This document shows positions 1 through 8,161 of a stretch of 64,000 nt of DNA, in pieces. The notes below the pieces were generated by a model that saw only the letters and a program-made list of their open reading frames with translations, was not told the DNA's origin and did no database searches. Within the stretch, counting starts at the first letter, position 1, and each line of letters opens with the position of its first letter. The stretch comes from Chitinophaga flava (GTDB lineage Bacteria > Bacteroidota > Bacteroidia > Chitinophagales > Chitinophagaceae). The position numbers and the translations under genes were made by a program. The stretch is from contig NZ_QFFJ01000002.1 in assembly GCF_003308995.1 (NCBI RefSeq), positions 992,001-1,056,000 on the forward strand, written 5' to 3'.

Positions 1-263
1 AAATTGTGTTGAAAGAAGTGGTGGTGGGCGCTGAATCCGGCTTTGATGGCCGTCGCACTGTGGTGTTTGATACACCCCGTACGGTAGACTATCGTGCCAG
101 CTCGGAAGATATCGCCGCTCATCTGGGCGAACTGATGGTCAATGAAGACCTGCGCCTGCAGCTGGGCGCGGCAGGTCGCTCCAGAGTGATGCAACATTTC
201 GACTACCGTGTAGTGGCTAAACGTTTTTTGAAGATTGTAGAAGAAAAACTGGGAATTATATGA
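1..263 (+). CDS. Glycosyltransferase family 4, C-terminal fragment (5' end outside window)
   Basis: This is the tail of a gene that begins left of the window; the frame is open from the first bases. The roughly 86 visible residues look like the end of a GT-B fold GT4 enzyme: an acidic/hydrophobic stretch is followed by the typical closing pattern LMVNEDLRLQLGAAGRSRV and then a final helix (HFDYRVVAKRFLKIVEE). The nucleotide-sugar-binding centre is not in view, so donor and acceptor cannot be assigned. The stop overlaps the start of the next gene as ATGA, which implies translational coupling. Because the partner resembles GH100 invertases, a role in sucrose-like or mannosylfructose-like disaccharide metabolism is a reasonable inference, not a demonstrated one. 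Confidence 0.75.
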   Translation, partial: IVLKEVVVGAESGFDGRRTVVFDTPRTVDYRASSEDIAAHLGELMVNEDLRLQLGAAGRSRVMQHFDYRVVAKRFLKIVEEKLGII

Positions 264-1450
264 AAGCCTATACCATCAGCGGGGAAGTTGAACAGGCTAT
301 GCAAGCGGCTATAGCAGTCCTGCAACACAACCGCCGCGGTCCTTACAACGGATTGCCCCGTACCGCCGGATGGGGATATCCGGAGCCCTATACCCGTGAC
401 CTCGTGTTTACCTTTTTCGGTATCGCCGTTTCCGGTGATGAACAGCTGATCGGCAGCATGCGCAAAGTACTGGAAACACTGGCCAGCAATCAGACCATTC
501 ATGGCCATATTCCTTCACTGGTACATGATGGGGAGAACCTCGGCGCCAGTGACACTACGCCCTTGTTTTTAGTAGGCATCAGTATTTATCGGCAGCTGAC
601 AGGAGAAAAGGATTTTTTGCAGGAGGCGGTGGTGAAATCACTGAGCTGGCTGGCTCATCAAAGTCCTTCCGACCGGCTGCTGGTGGCTCAGTTGCCTACT
701 ACCGACTGGCGTGATGAACAGTGGGTGCTGGGTTACGGTTTGTATGTTAATACCCTGGTTTATGCCTGCCTGCGCATGTTTGATGAACATGAAAGAGCCG
801 ACGATTTTTTGCAGGAAATGAGACATTTTACGATTACCAGCAATGTCATGAATCGTCATGTACATGAAGGTCTCACTGTAAAAAACAAACCCTATTACGC
901 TTTCTGGTCTTTCAAAGTATACAGCAGTGAGCGGTTTGATCTGTTGGGCAATAGTCTGGCTATTCTTACCGGCATTGCCTCGCCATCGAGGGCTGAAAGA
1001 ATGATAGCCTGGATTGAAGAGGAGTGTCGTGTGATGCGTGAAAAAGGAGAGCTGGCGGCTGATTTGCCTCCCAACTTTTTCCCGTTTGTCCAACCCGGTG
1101 ATCCTGACTGGCGCTCACGGGATGAGCAGTTTAACAAACCTGGTGACTATCATAACGGAGGTATATGGCCATTCATTTGCGGTGTTTACGTTGCTGCGCT
1201 GGTAGCTGCCGGTAAATACCAGTTGGCCGAAAAAAAGCTGCTGGCACTGACTGCATTGGTGAAAGCTGTCAACGCACAGCAGCTGGATTATGGCTTCAAT
1301 GAGTGGCTGCACGCACAGGATGCGCTTCCCAAAGGACAGAACTGGCAGTCCTGGTCTGCTGCGTTGTACATCTATGCCGTAAAATGTGTGGCGGAAAGGA
1401 GAACACCTTTTTTTGAAGAGATGCGTAAAAAAAGTTCCCGGGAAAAATAG
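260..1450 (+). CDS. GH100-like glycoside hydrolase (alkaline/neutral invertase type)
   Basis: A 396-residue protein without a signal peptide, so probably cytoplasmic, with the signatures of an (alpha/alpha)6-barrel hydrolase. Motifs resembling GH100 invertases: RD at 46-47, GASD at 95-98, DWRDE at 149-153 (candidate catalytic Asp), FDLLGN at 226-231, YHNGGIWP at 297-304, FNEWL at 346-350 (candidate Glu) and WQSWSAALY at 362-370. GH100 enzymes hydrolyse sucrose to glucose and fructose. The protein is shorter than plant or cyanobacterial GH100 proteins (about 450-550 residues) and could instead belong to the related group annotated as amylo-alpha-1,6-glucosidase-like. Its start overlaps the stop of the upstream GT4 glycosyltransferase, so synthesis and breakdown of one disaccharide may be encoded together. 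Family assignment is from remembered motifs; substrate is inferred. Confidence 0.7.
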   Translation: MKAYTISGEVEQAMQAAIAVLQHNRRGPYNGLPRTAGWGYPEPYTRDLVFTFFGIAVSGDEQLIGSMRKVLETLASNQTIHGHIPSLVHDGENLGASDTTPLFLVGISIYRQLTGEKDFLQEAVVKSLSWLAHQSPSDRLLVAQLPTTDWRDEQWVLGYGLYVNTLVYACLRMFDEHERADDFLQEMRHFTITSNVMNRHVHEGLTVKNKPYYAFWSFKVYSSERFDLLGNSLAILTGIASPSRAERMIAWIEEECRVMREKGELAADLPPNFFPFVQPGDPDWRSRDEQFNKPGDYHNGGIWPFICGVYVAALVAAGKYQLAEKKLLALTALVKAVNAQQLDYGFNEWLHAQDALPKGQNWQSWSAALYIYAVKCVAERRTPFFEEMRKKSSREK

Positions 1451-1454
1451 CGGA

Positions 1455-2723
1455 TTATTGCTGTCTGTAAACAATCACACCTTTTACAAATTCTTCTATA
1501 TCCTTTACCAGTTGAAGGTTTAATGGTTGTGTAGGGTCTCTGTAACTGGGGCCATTTATGCTTTTATCACCGGTAGGATTTTTCAGCACATGGTTCATTC
1601 CATTTATCTCCTTCAGTATGGCGGGGGCTCCGGCCTGTTGTAACATACGGGCGTCGTTGAGGCTTACCTGTATATCTTCTGTTCCCTGAATGATGAGCTT
1701 CGGTATTTTCAGTTTGGGGATTTCTTCAGTGGGGGTGTATTTCATCCAGGAGATAAAATAAGGTTGAATGCCCGGATGGAATATTGTTTGCAGGGCTGGT
1801 TCTGTATTATGAATGGTTTGTCCTTGCCGGAGGCTGTCGAATAATAATTTAGCCTTTTGCGCTAATGGCGGAGACTGTACGGCCAACTGCCTTTCGATAA
1901 TGAGATCAATCCGTTCTCCGGGCCCGGCGATGGAGATATACCGGTCTGCATGTTCTCGCTGAGCGGCCAGCATTCCTATCAGGGAGCCTTCGCTATGGCC
2001 CGCAACAACGATCGTGGAAAAACGCTGATCTTCCTTCAGCATTTTTAGTAAGCCGGATGCGTCATCCACCATCATGTCAAATGTAACTTCCGATTGTAGC
2101 TGGCTGGTCACACTGGCGCCTACACCGCGTTTGTCGTATCGCAGGCAGGCGATACCATCGGCCTGCAGGGCTTCTGCCAGCATTTTGAAAGCGTTGGTAT
2201 TGAGGCCTAATTTACTGTTGCAATTACGGTCGGTAGGGCCGGAGCCTGCTATAAGCAGTACTACAGGCACCTTGTTGTTGTTAACGGGCATCGTGAGTGT
2301 GCCCACAATGTCGGCTCCCGCGGCATGTAAAACAAAATTGTCAGGGTCTTTCTCCGCTACCGCTTTCTCCTGGTAAGGCATAAAACGGAAACCTTCCAGC
2401 AGGTTGTCCTTATTGAGTGCGAGGATCATGGTCAGGGCGCCTTTGGAGAAGGTTGCTTTCCAGGTCTGATAAGTAGCGTCACCTCCGGAAGGCGTGAGCT
2501 GCTGTAGCTCTCCCAGCTGGCTATGCAGCTGACTGAGCATCGCACGCGTCTGATCTGCTGGCAATGCGGCTTTTATCGCAGGGCCAAACATGGCATATAA
2601 ACTATCAGCCTGTTGCTGATTATAATACCGCTGCACCTTTGCGGCGGCAATGGGATAGTTGACCTGCGCCATCATGTACAATGAAAATGACAGCAACAGG
2701 GTCAGTAAACAGCTCTTTTTCAT
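1455..2723 (-). CDS. Secreted alpha/beta hydrolase (S33 serine aminopeptidase-like, DUF3887-type N-terminus)
   Basis: A 422-residue protein with a clear signal peptide (MKKSCLLTLLLSFSLYMMAQ), so periplasmic or exported. Residues about 25-125 form a small alpha/beta domain of the DUF3887 kind often found before hydrolases. The hydrolase domain follows: oxyanion region LLIAGSGPTDRN, nucleophile elbow GHSEGS (around residue 243), late Asp in IQGTEDIQV and His in GMNHVLK. This is the normal order of the catalytic triad. The family includes esterases and proline-type aminopeptidases; the true substrate cannot be read from sequence. It converges on the GH100-like gene with four bases between the stops, and lies just downstream of the membrane protein/DUF2089 pair on the same strand with an 11-base gap, so it may share their transcript. 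Confidence 0.85.
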   Translation of the reverse strand: MKKSCLLTLLLSFSLYMMAQVNYPIAAAKVQRYYNQQQADSLYAMFGPAIKAALPADQTRAMLSQLHSQLGELQQLTPSGGDATYQTWKATFSKGALTMILALNKDNLLEGFRFMPYQEKAVAEKDPDNFVLHAAGADIVGTLTMPVNNNKVPVVLLIAGSGPTDRNCNSKLGLNTNAFKMLAEALQADGIACLRYDKRGVGASVTSQLQSEVTFDMMVDDASGLLKMLKEDQRFSTIVVAGHSEGSLIGMLAAQREHADRYISIAGPGERIDLIIERQLAVQSPPLAQKAKLLFDSLRQGQTIHNTEPALQTIFHPGIQPYFISWMKYTPTEEIPKLKIPKLIIQGTEDIQVSLNDARMLQQAGAPAILKEINGMNHVLKNPTGDKSINGPSYRDPTQPLNLQLVKDIEEFVKGVIVYRQQ

Positions 2724-2734
2724 ATCGGTATTTT

Positions 2735-3283
2735 TTAATGTAGAAGTGGAAGTGAAAGCGGGGGCAATATTTTGGACACTATCTCTGCCACCAGCAGCGC
2801 CGAAATAAAGATAATAACAGCCTTATTCCCTTTCAGGTTGGTGGAGATGCTGAAGGCTTGATACAGCAGGACCAGCATCCATCCTACGAATGGCGCTGCT
2901 ATCAGTCCTATGGCCATTGCCTGTGGAGTGATGTCGGCGGGTGTTCTTACCACCGGCATGGCGAAGTTGACCAATGCAAGGATCAGCAGTGGAGCCCTTG
3001 CCAGGGCCAATGTGCCAGCCAGGTCTATGAGGCGGAATGATGACTTTGAAAAGATCTTTGCTGCCACATAACAGATGATAACCGTACAAAGCCATGCTAT
3101 CAATGGTTCCAGCAGATAGTGATAATAAGGGGCGGGCCAGGTTGCATGTGCATCGATGGCGCCGTCAAAATGGGTACCGGAAAAATATGCTGCCACAGCG
3201 GTGATCAGCATGATAATCCATCCTGCCAGCAAGGCTTTGCCGCCGGCGATGTAGGTAAACGGTCGGAATAACCAGGTAGTCAT
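2735..3283 (-). CDS. Five-helix inner-membrane protein, YIP1-like
   Basis: A 182-residue hydrophobic protein with about five membrane segments (residues roughly 15-35, 58-78, 90-112, 122-142, 155-178) and no catalytic motif. The pattern of a leading helix, a short loop with HATWPAPYYHY, then paired helices resembles the YIP1 family, but I would not rely on that for function. The start codon overlaps the stop of the DUF2089 regulator gene (ATGA on the minus strand), so the two proteins are translationally coupled and probably work together, for example a cytoplasmic regulator whose state depends on a membrane partner. That link is inferred from arrangement alone. Confidence 0.75.
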   Translation of the reverse strand: MTTWLFRPFTYIAGGKALLAGWIIMLITAVAAYFSGTHFDGAIDAHATWPAPYYHYLLEPLIAWLCTVIICYVAAKIFSKSSFRLIDLAGTLALARAPLLILALVNFAMPVVRTPADITPQAMAIGLIAAPFVGWMLVLLYQAFSISTNLKGNKAVIIFISALLVAEIVSKILPPLSLPLLH

Positions 3284-3579
3284 CGGGAGGTTTTTATGTT
3301 TTTTTCAATCGTTTCTATGTTGCTGATAATATCATCGAGCCTATTGCGTACGGTGGGATAACTCAGCCCCAGCTGCTGTGCCATCACTTTCAGACTGCCG
3401 CTGCTCTTTACAAAATCGATCACAAACTGCAGGTCTTCTGCCGGCAATCGGGCCAGCAGGGGCAGCTCAAAGCTGCCGGAAACACTGGTGTCGCAGGCTT
3501 CACAAGCCAGAGATGTCACTTTCAGTGGAGAAGCACAGCTGGGACATGCCAGCGGAAGAGATTTTTTTATTATTTTCAT
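3280..3579 (-). CDS. DUF2089 family zinc-ribbon/HTH regulator
   Basis: A 99-residue protein combining an N-terminal zinc ribbon (C12, C15, C26, C29) with a C-terminal helix-turn-helix (about 61-83: GSLKVMAQQLGLSYPTVRNR). This is the DUF2089 layout. The HTH resembles small DNA-binding proteins that act as repressors. The DNA immediately before the start codon carries three direct repeats spaced exactly 21 bp apart, ending two bases from the ATG, which fits autoregulation by this protein. It is translationally coupled to the YIP1-like membrane protein downstream. Fold assignment is firm; DNA target and signal are inferred. Confidence 0.85.
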   Translation of the reverse strand: MKIIKKSLPLACPSCASPLKVTSLACEACDTSVSGSFELPLLARLPAEDLQFVIDFVKSSGSLKVMAQQLGLSYPTVRNRLDDIISNIETIEKNIKTSR

Positions 3580-3581
3580 TG

Positions 3582-3637
3582 TTCAATAAAGTTAATTCAA
3601 TTTTCAATAAAATTAAATTTATGTTTAATAAAATTAA
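3582..3637. repeat. Three direct repeats at 21-bp spacing (putative operator)
   Basis: Copies TTCAATAAAGTTAA at 3582, TTCAATAAAATTAA at 3603 and TTTAATAAAATTAA at 3624 differ at one or two positions and start exactly 21 bp apart, two helical turns. They lie between the divergent DUF2089 and receiver-CRP genes, directly upstream of the DUF2089 start. Same-face spacing is what a cooperatively binding regulator would use. The region is AT-rich, which raises the chance of accidental similarity, but the exact period argues against it. Confidence 0.55.
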
Positions 3638-3689
3638 AGCAACAAAAACATTTAGTAACAATAATTGAGTCTCTTCTGTTAAATATTAT

Positions 3690-4724
3690 ATGTATAACAT
3701 CCTGCTGATTATGACCAGAAAAGTAGCGGCAACGGCTACACGCGATATGCTCGCATTACATGGCTATGAAGTGATGATGGCATATGACGGAAAAACCGGT
3801 ATTGAAACCGCCAGAATATACCTGCCAGACCTGATTCTTTGTGAAGAAGCCATGGCCGGCACCGACGGCCTGGCGGTGATGGAAATATTAAGGCAGGACC
3901 CCCGCTTTCAGCTGACCCCCTTTATTTTACTGGCAGACAAATACCGGCAGCACACATTTCGTACCGCTATGAACCAGGGCGCAGACGACTATCTGATAAA
4001 ACCATATACCAGCCATGATCTTGTGGAAACGGTCCGCAACCGGATCAGGAAAAAAGAGGCCTATGCAGCGTTGCAGCCAGAAGCGGAGCGCGATTTTAAA
4101 ACTATTGTGTCCCGTTTTCTGGAAGATCGTAACACCATCCGTGCCGCTGCACATGAAGAGATATATCACGAAGGAGGCATGCCGCGCTACCTGTATTATC
4201 TCCTTTCGGGAAAAGTGAAAACCGTCAAAACCCATGAAGACGGAAAAGATCTGGTGATAGGGCTGTATAATAAAGGTGATTTTTTCGGATATATTGCCCT
4301 GCTGGAGGAAGAGACCTACAAGGCTACCGCTATTGTGATGGAAGATGCAGAGATAGCCCTGATCCCCAAAGCAGATGCGGAAGAACTGTTCGACCGGAGT
4401 CCGATGATGATGCAGCGTTTTGTGCGGCTGCTGGCCCGTAATGTGACGGAAAAGGAAGAACGCCTGTTGGGCATCGCCTATAATACCCTGCGTAAAAAAG
4501 TGGCCAGCGCCCTGATACATCTGCGCAACAAATACCAGGTAGACCGCTCCACTCATTATACCATTGCCATCTCCCGTGATGAGCTGGCTGCATTGGCAGG
4601 CACAGCCACCGAATCCCTCATACGCACGCTGAGTGAATTCAGAAATGAAAACCTGATTACTGTGAAAAGCGGCAGTATTACATTGCAAAACCCCGGCCGA
4701 CTGGAGGAGATAGCCTACCACTAG
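3690..4724 (+). CDS. CRP/FNR-type regulator with N-terminal (degenerate) response-regulator receiver domain
   Basis: A 344-residue protein with three parts: a receiver-like domain (1-120), a cyclic-nucleotide-binding-type beta-barrel (about 135-250, including LSGKVKTVKTHEDGKDLVIG and NKGDFFGYIALLEE), and a CRP winged helix (about 275-335, with SRDELAALAGTATESLIRTL). Receiver-CRP fusions are common in Bacteroidota. Here the receiver has lost key residues: the N-terminal acidic pair is M8/T9, the phospho-acceptor position is E52 (PDLILCEEAM), and the usual Thr/Ser is A82; only K104 (YLIKPY) is kept. It therefore probably cannot be phosphorylated in the usual way and may be locked or respond to another input. 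It lies 98 bases upstream of the first tricorn protease gene on the same strand and may regulate it, which is inference from position. Confidence 0.88.
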   Translation: MYNILLIMTRKVAATATRDMLALHGYEVMMAYDGKTGIETARIYLPDLILCEEAMAGTDGLAVMEILRQDPRFQLTPFILLADKYRQHTFRTAMNQGADDYLIKPYTSHDLVETVRNRIRKKEAYAALQPEAERDFKTIVSRFLEDRNTIRAAAHEEIYHEGGMPRYLYYLLSGKVKTVKTHEDGKDLVIGLYNKGDFFGYIALLEEETYKATAIVMEDAEIALIPKADAEELFDRSPMMMQRFVRLLARNVTEKEERLLGIAYNTLRKKVASALIHLRNKYQVDRSTHYTIAISRDELAALAGTATESLIRTLSEFRNENLITVKSGSITLQNPGRLEEIAYH

Positions 4725-4759
4725 TCATCACCCGAATGTGCCATTTATCACTAATAGGG

Positions 4760-4789
4760 TTTGACAACGTCGGCTTTTTTATATTTTGG
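4760..4789 (+). promoter_or_regulatory. Possible Bacteroidota promoter of the first tricorn gene
   Basis: TTTG at 4760-4763 (-33-like) is followed about 17 bases later by TATATTTTGG, close to the TAnnTTTG -7 box. It lies 33-60 bases upstream of the ATG at 4822, which supports that start over the in-frame upstream ATG that would sit inside the promoter. Confidence 0.4.
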
Positions 4790-4821
4790 CATACTTACCA
4801 CAACAAATCTGCTTTAGGCTT

Positions 4822-7800
4822 ATGAAGAAATTTTTATTCAGCTGTGCAGCATGGCTGATGACCACTGCCTCCTATGCTCAGGAAAGTGCGCTATGGCTGC
4901 GTTATCCGGCTATTTCTCCGGATGGAAAGACCATCGCCTTTGGTTATAAAGGAGATATTTACCGTGTAGATGCCAATGGTGGCGTGGCGGTACCACTCAC
5001 TATCCATGAAGCGCAGGACATGATGCCCGTGTGGAGCCATGATGGTAAATATATCGCTTTTGCCAGCGACCGCTATGGTAACTTCGATGTGTTTGTGATG
5101 CCTGCAGAAGGCGGCACACCTGTAAGGCTTACCAGCAACAGCGCTGCAGACTTTCCCTATGACTTCACACCAGACGATAAACAGGTACTGTTTGGCAGCG
5201 GACGCAATGCGCCTGCTTCCAGCATCCGCTTCAGCTCTCCCCGTTTGTTCAATAACCTGTACACGGTACCGGTCACCGGCGGACGCGCTGTACTGGTGAG
5301 TGCTGCCGGCGCCGAATCTGCACACTACAACAGTAAAGGTGACCAGATCATCTTCCAGGACCGCAAAGGCTACGAAGATCCCTGGCGTAAACATCACGTT
5401 TCTGCCGTTACCCGCGACATCTGGGTATATGACCTGGGTAAAAATACCTATCAGCAGGTGTCCGGCTATGAAGGCGAAGACCGTGAACCACTCTATGGTA
5501 ATGATAACTCCATCTATTACCTGAGTGAAAAAGGCGGTATCACACAAAACCTCTTTAAAGCCTCTCTGACAGACAAAGGAAAGATGGAGCAGCTGACCCG
5601 GTTTGATAAACATCCGGTACGTCATCTTTCCCGTGCCACCAACAATACTTTCTGTTTTAGCTATAACGGAGAAGTATATACGTTGAAAGAAGGCGATAAA
5701 CCACAGAAAATAAACATCCGCATCTTCAACGATGGCCGCGACGCTATACAGAAGCCGCTGGCGGTAAATGGCAACATCACTGAGTTTGCCATGAGCCCCG
5801 ACGGAAAACAAATGGCTTTTGTGGCCAGAGGCGAAATATTTGTGTCCAGCGTGGAAGGTAATATGACCAAACGCATCACCAACACTCCTCAGCAGGAACG
5901 TATGGTGGGATGGTCTCCCGATGGCAAAAAACTGGTTTATGCTGCTGAACGCAACGGTAACTGGGACATCTATCAGTCTACCATCGTTCGCAAGGAAGAA
6001 CCTTATTTCTTTGCAGCCACCATACTGAAAGAAGAACCCCTGATAGCTACCGCTGCTGAAGAGTTCCAGCCTGTGTTCTCTCCTGATGGCAAAGAAATCG
6101 CTTATGTGGAAGACCGTAACATCCTGAAAGTGTTTAACATCGCTTCCGGTAAAAGCAGAATGCTGTTGCCCAAAGGCCACAACCATTCCTACTCCGACGG
6201 CGACTGGCACTTCTCCTGGAGCCCCGACAGCAAATGGGTGGTAACCGGCGATGAGAAAGGTTATTTCTTCTCTGAGAATGCAGCTATTATCCCTGCTGAT
6301 GGAAAAGGTGAAATCCTTTATCCTGTCAATAGCGGCTTCGGCGAAAACAATGTTAAATGGAGCGCTGATGGTAAAATGCTCACCTGGGAAAGCTCCCGCG
6401 AAGGCCGTAAGTCACTGGCTAACCAGGGCAGCCGTGAGACAGATATCTATGCTGTATTCTTCGACCAGGAAGCATTTGACAAATTCAAACTGTCAAAAGA
6501 TGAATTTAATCTCCTGAAAGAACAGGAAGACAATAATAAAAAAGGCGCGAAGGATTCTACTAAAAAAGATACTACCGCTAAAAAAGATTTCCGTCCTGAT
6601 TTCAGCAACCTGGACAACAGGCAACAGCGCCTGACCATCAACAGTGCTTCTATCGCTGACTATGTGCTCAGCAAAGATGCCAGCAAGCTGTATTACATGG
6701 CTGCCTTCGAAAAAGGTTACGACCTGTGGGTAACAGAACCTCGCACCGGCGAAACCAAAATACTCGCCAAACTGAGTGGCACCCCCGGTGATATTGAGCT
6801 GAGCAAAGATGGCAACAGCCTGTTTGTAAGCAACAAAGGCAGCGTTGTAAAAGTAGACGCCAGCTCCGGCAAAATTACACCTATCAGCATCAGCTCTGAA
6901 ATGGTGCTCAATGCGGCCGCTGAACGTGCTTATATTCTTGATCACGCATGGAAACAGGTGAAAGAAAAATTCTACGATCCTACCATCCGCAACATGGACT
7001 GGAAAATGTATCGTGACAACTATGCCCGTTTCCTCCCGCATATCAGCAATAACTACGACTTTCAGGAACTGCTGAGCGAAATGCTGGGTGAACTGAATGG
7101 TTCACATACCGGTGGTCGCTATTCACCTTCACGCCCCGAAGGCGATAACACCGCTTCTCTGGGTCTGCTGTTTGATGAACGTTTCACCAAAGATGGTCTG
7201 AAAGTAGATGAAGTGATTGCAGGCGGACCTTTTGATAAAGCTGGCAGCAAAATGAAACAGGGCGCCATTATCAATAAAATTGATGGAGAACCGGTTACTG
7301 TTAAAATAGACTGGGCTGAACTGCTCAACCGCAAAGTTGGCCGTAATGTGTTGATCAGCTTTACAGACGCAGAAGGCAAAAGCTGGGAAGAAACCATGAA
7401 ACCCATCTCCAGAGGAGAAGAAGGTGACCTGATGTACAAACGCTGGGTAAGCAGCATGCGCAAAATGGTAGATAAACTCAGTGGTGGTAAAGTTGGATAT
7501 GTGCACGTACAGGGAATGAATGATGGCAGCTTCCGTACCGTATATGATGAAATACTGGGTAAAAACAGGGAGAAACAGGCGCTCATCGTAGACACCCGCT
7601 TCAACGGTGGTGGATGGCTGCACGACGATCTGTACAACCTTCTTAGCGGTAATAGATATCTGCAGTTTGCTCCGCAAGGCAACCTGTTGAAAGGTGGTGA
7701 GCCAACGACCAAATGGGCAGCCCCCAGCTGTGTGCTGATCAGTGAAGGTAACTACAGTGATGCCTTCATCTTCCCGTATGTATACAAACAAGGTAAACTG

Positions 7801-8043
7801 GGCAAACTGATTGGTATGCCTGTTCCTGGTACTGGTACTGCAGTATGGTGGGAAACACAGATCGATCCGACCCTGGTATTTGGTATTCCGATGGTAGCTA
7901 CCATTGGTAAAGAAGGCCGTCCTACTGAGAATCTCCAGGTGGAGCCGGACGTCCGTGTACCATTACGTTATGAAGATTTCCTCGTAGGTAAGGACGATCA
8001 GCTGGAAGCGGCTGTGAAGGAAATGCTGAAAGAAATCAAATAA
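4822..8043 (+). CDS. Secreted tricorn-type S41 protease, copy 1
   Basis: Start set at ATG 4822, giving 1073 residues with a signal peptide (MKKFLFSCAAWLMTTASYAQ); an upstream in-frame ATG would destroy the signal. Residues about 25-570 hold beta-propeller repeats of the TolB/PD40 kind (ISPDGKTIAFG, WSHDGKYIAFAS, MSPDGKQMAFV, FSPDGKEIAYV, WSADGKMLTW). Then come a Lys/Asp-rich linker (KKGAKDSTKKDTTAKKDF), a second propeller-like region, a helical C1 domain, a PDZ-like domain (about 790-860) and an S41 core. Candidate catalytic residues match tricorn: H762 in LNGSHTGG and S979 in NYSDAFIFP. Tricorn degrades oligopeptides; these Bacteroidota forms are exported. A hairpin terminator follows directly, so it is transcribed apart from copy 2. 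Confidence 0.93.
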   Translation: MKKFLFSCAAWLMTTASYAQESALWLRYPAISPDGKTIAFGYKGDIYRVDANGGVAVPLTIHEAQDMMPVWSHDGKYIAFASDRYGNFDVFVMPAEGGTPVRLTSNSAADFPYDFTPDDKQVLFGSGRNAPASSIRFSSPRLFNNLYTVPVTGGRAVLVSAAGAESAHYNSKGDQIIFQDRKGYEDPWRKHHVSAVTRDIWVYDLGKNTYQQVSGYEGEDREPLYGNDNSIYYLSEKGGITQNLFKASLTDKGKMEQLTRFDKHPVRHLSRATNNTFCFSYNGEVYTLKEGDKPQKINIRIFNDGRDAIQKPLAVNGNITEFAMSPDGKQMAFVARGEIFVSSVEGNMTKRITNTPQQERMVGWSPDGKKLVYAAERNGNWDIYQSTIVRKEEPYFFAATILKEEPLIATAAEEFQPVFSPDGKEIAYVEDRNILKVFNIASGKSRMLLPKGHNHSYSDGDWHFSWSPDSKWVVTGDEKGYFFSENAAIIPADGKGEILYPVNSGFGENNVKWSADGKMLTWESSREGRKSLANQGSRETDIYAVFFDQEAFDKFKLSKDEFNLLKEQEDNNKKGAKDSTKKDTTAKKDFRPDFSNLDNRQQRLTINSASIADYVLSKDASKLYYMAAFEKGYDLWVTEPRTGETKILAKLSGTPGDIELSKDGNSLFVSNKGSVVKVDASSGKITPISISSEMVLNAAAERAYILDHAWKQVKEKFYDPTIRNMDWKMYRDNYARFLPHISNNYDFQELLSEMLGELNGSHTGGRYSPSRPEGDNTASLGLLFDERFTKDGLKVDEVIAGGPFDKAGSKMKQGAIINKIDGEPVTVKIDWAELLNRKVGRNVLISFTDAEGKSWEETMKPISRGEEGDLMYKRWVSSMRKMVDKLSGGKVGYVHVQGMNDGSFRTVYDEILGKNREKQALIVDTRFNGGGWLHDDLYNLLSGNRYLQFAPQGNLLKGGEPTTKWAAPSCVLISEGNYSDAFIFPYVYKQGKLGKLIGMPVPGTGTAVWWETQIDPTLVFGIPMVATIGKEGRPTENLQVEPDVRVPLRYEDFLVGKDDQLEAAVKEMLKEIK

Positions 8044-8069
8044 AGAATCAGGAAAATAGTTTTATTGCA

Positions 8070-8113
8070 CGCAAAGGAACAGAGAGGAAGAACTCTGTTC
8101 CTTTGCGTTTTTT
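8070..8113 (+). terminator. Rho-independent terminator after tricorn copy 1
   Basis: A perfect 15-bp stem (CGCAAAGGAACAGAG at 8070-8084 with CTCTGTTCCTTTGCG at 8093-8107), an 8-base loop and six Ts. It cleanly separates the two protease genes. Confidence 0.93.
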
Positions 8114-8128
8114 ATAGGTGTATATTTG
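8102..8128 (+). promoter_or_regulatory. Promoter of tricorn copy 2
   Basis: TATATTTG at 8121-8128 matches the TAnnTTTG -7 box exactly and lies 34 bases before the ATG at 8162. The nearest -33-like TTTG (8102-8105) is inside the right arm of the preceding terminator, with a 15-base spacer that is a little short. Confidence 0.55.
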
Positions 8129-8161
8129 TGGACCGAAAAGACCAGATCTAAATTTTTGCTT

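Noticed and set aside
3582..3637. Replication-origin iterons
   Set aside because: Only three AT-rich repeats, with no initiator gene or DnaA boxes nearby; an operator fits better.
3927..4721. 264-codon minus-strand frame
   Set aside because: Antisense to the receiver-CRP regulator, with no family resemblance.
4891..6210. Long open frame on the minus strand opposite tricorn copy 1
   Set aside because: It mirrors the codon pattern of the protease, has no start context or recognisable domain, and a similar shadow appears opposite copy 2.
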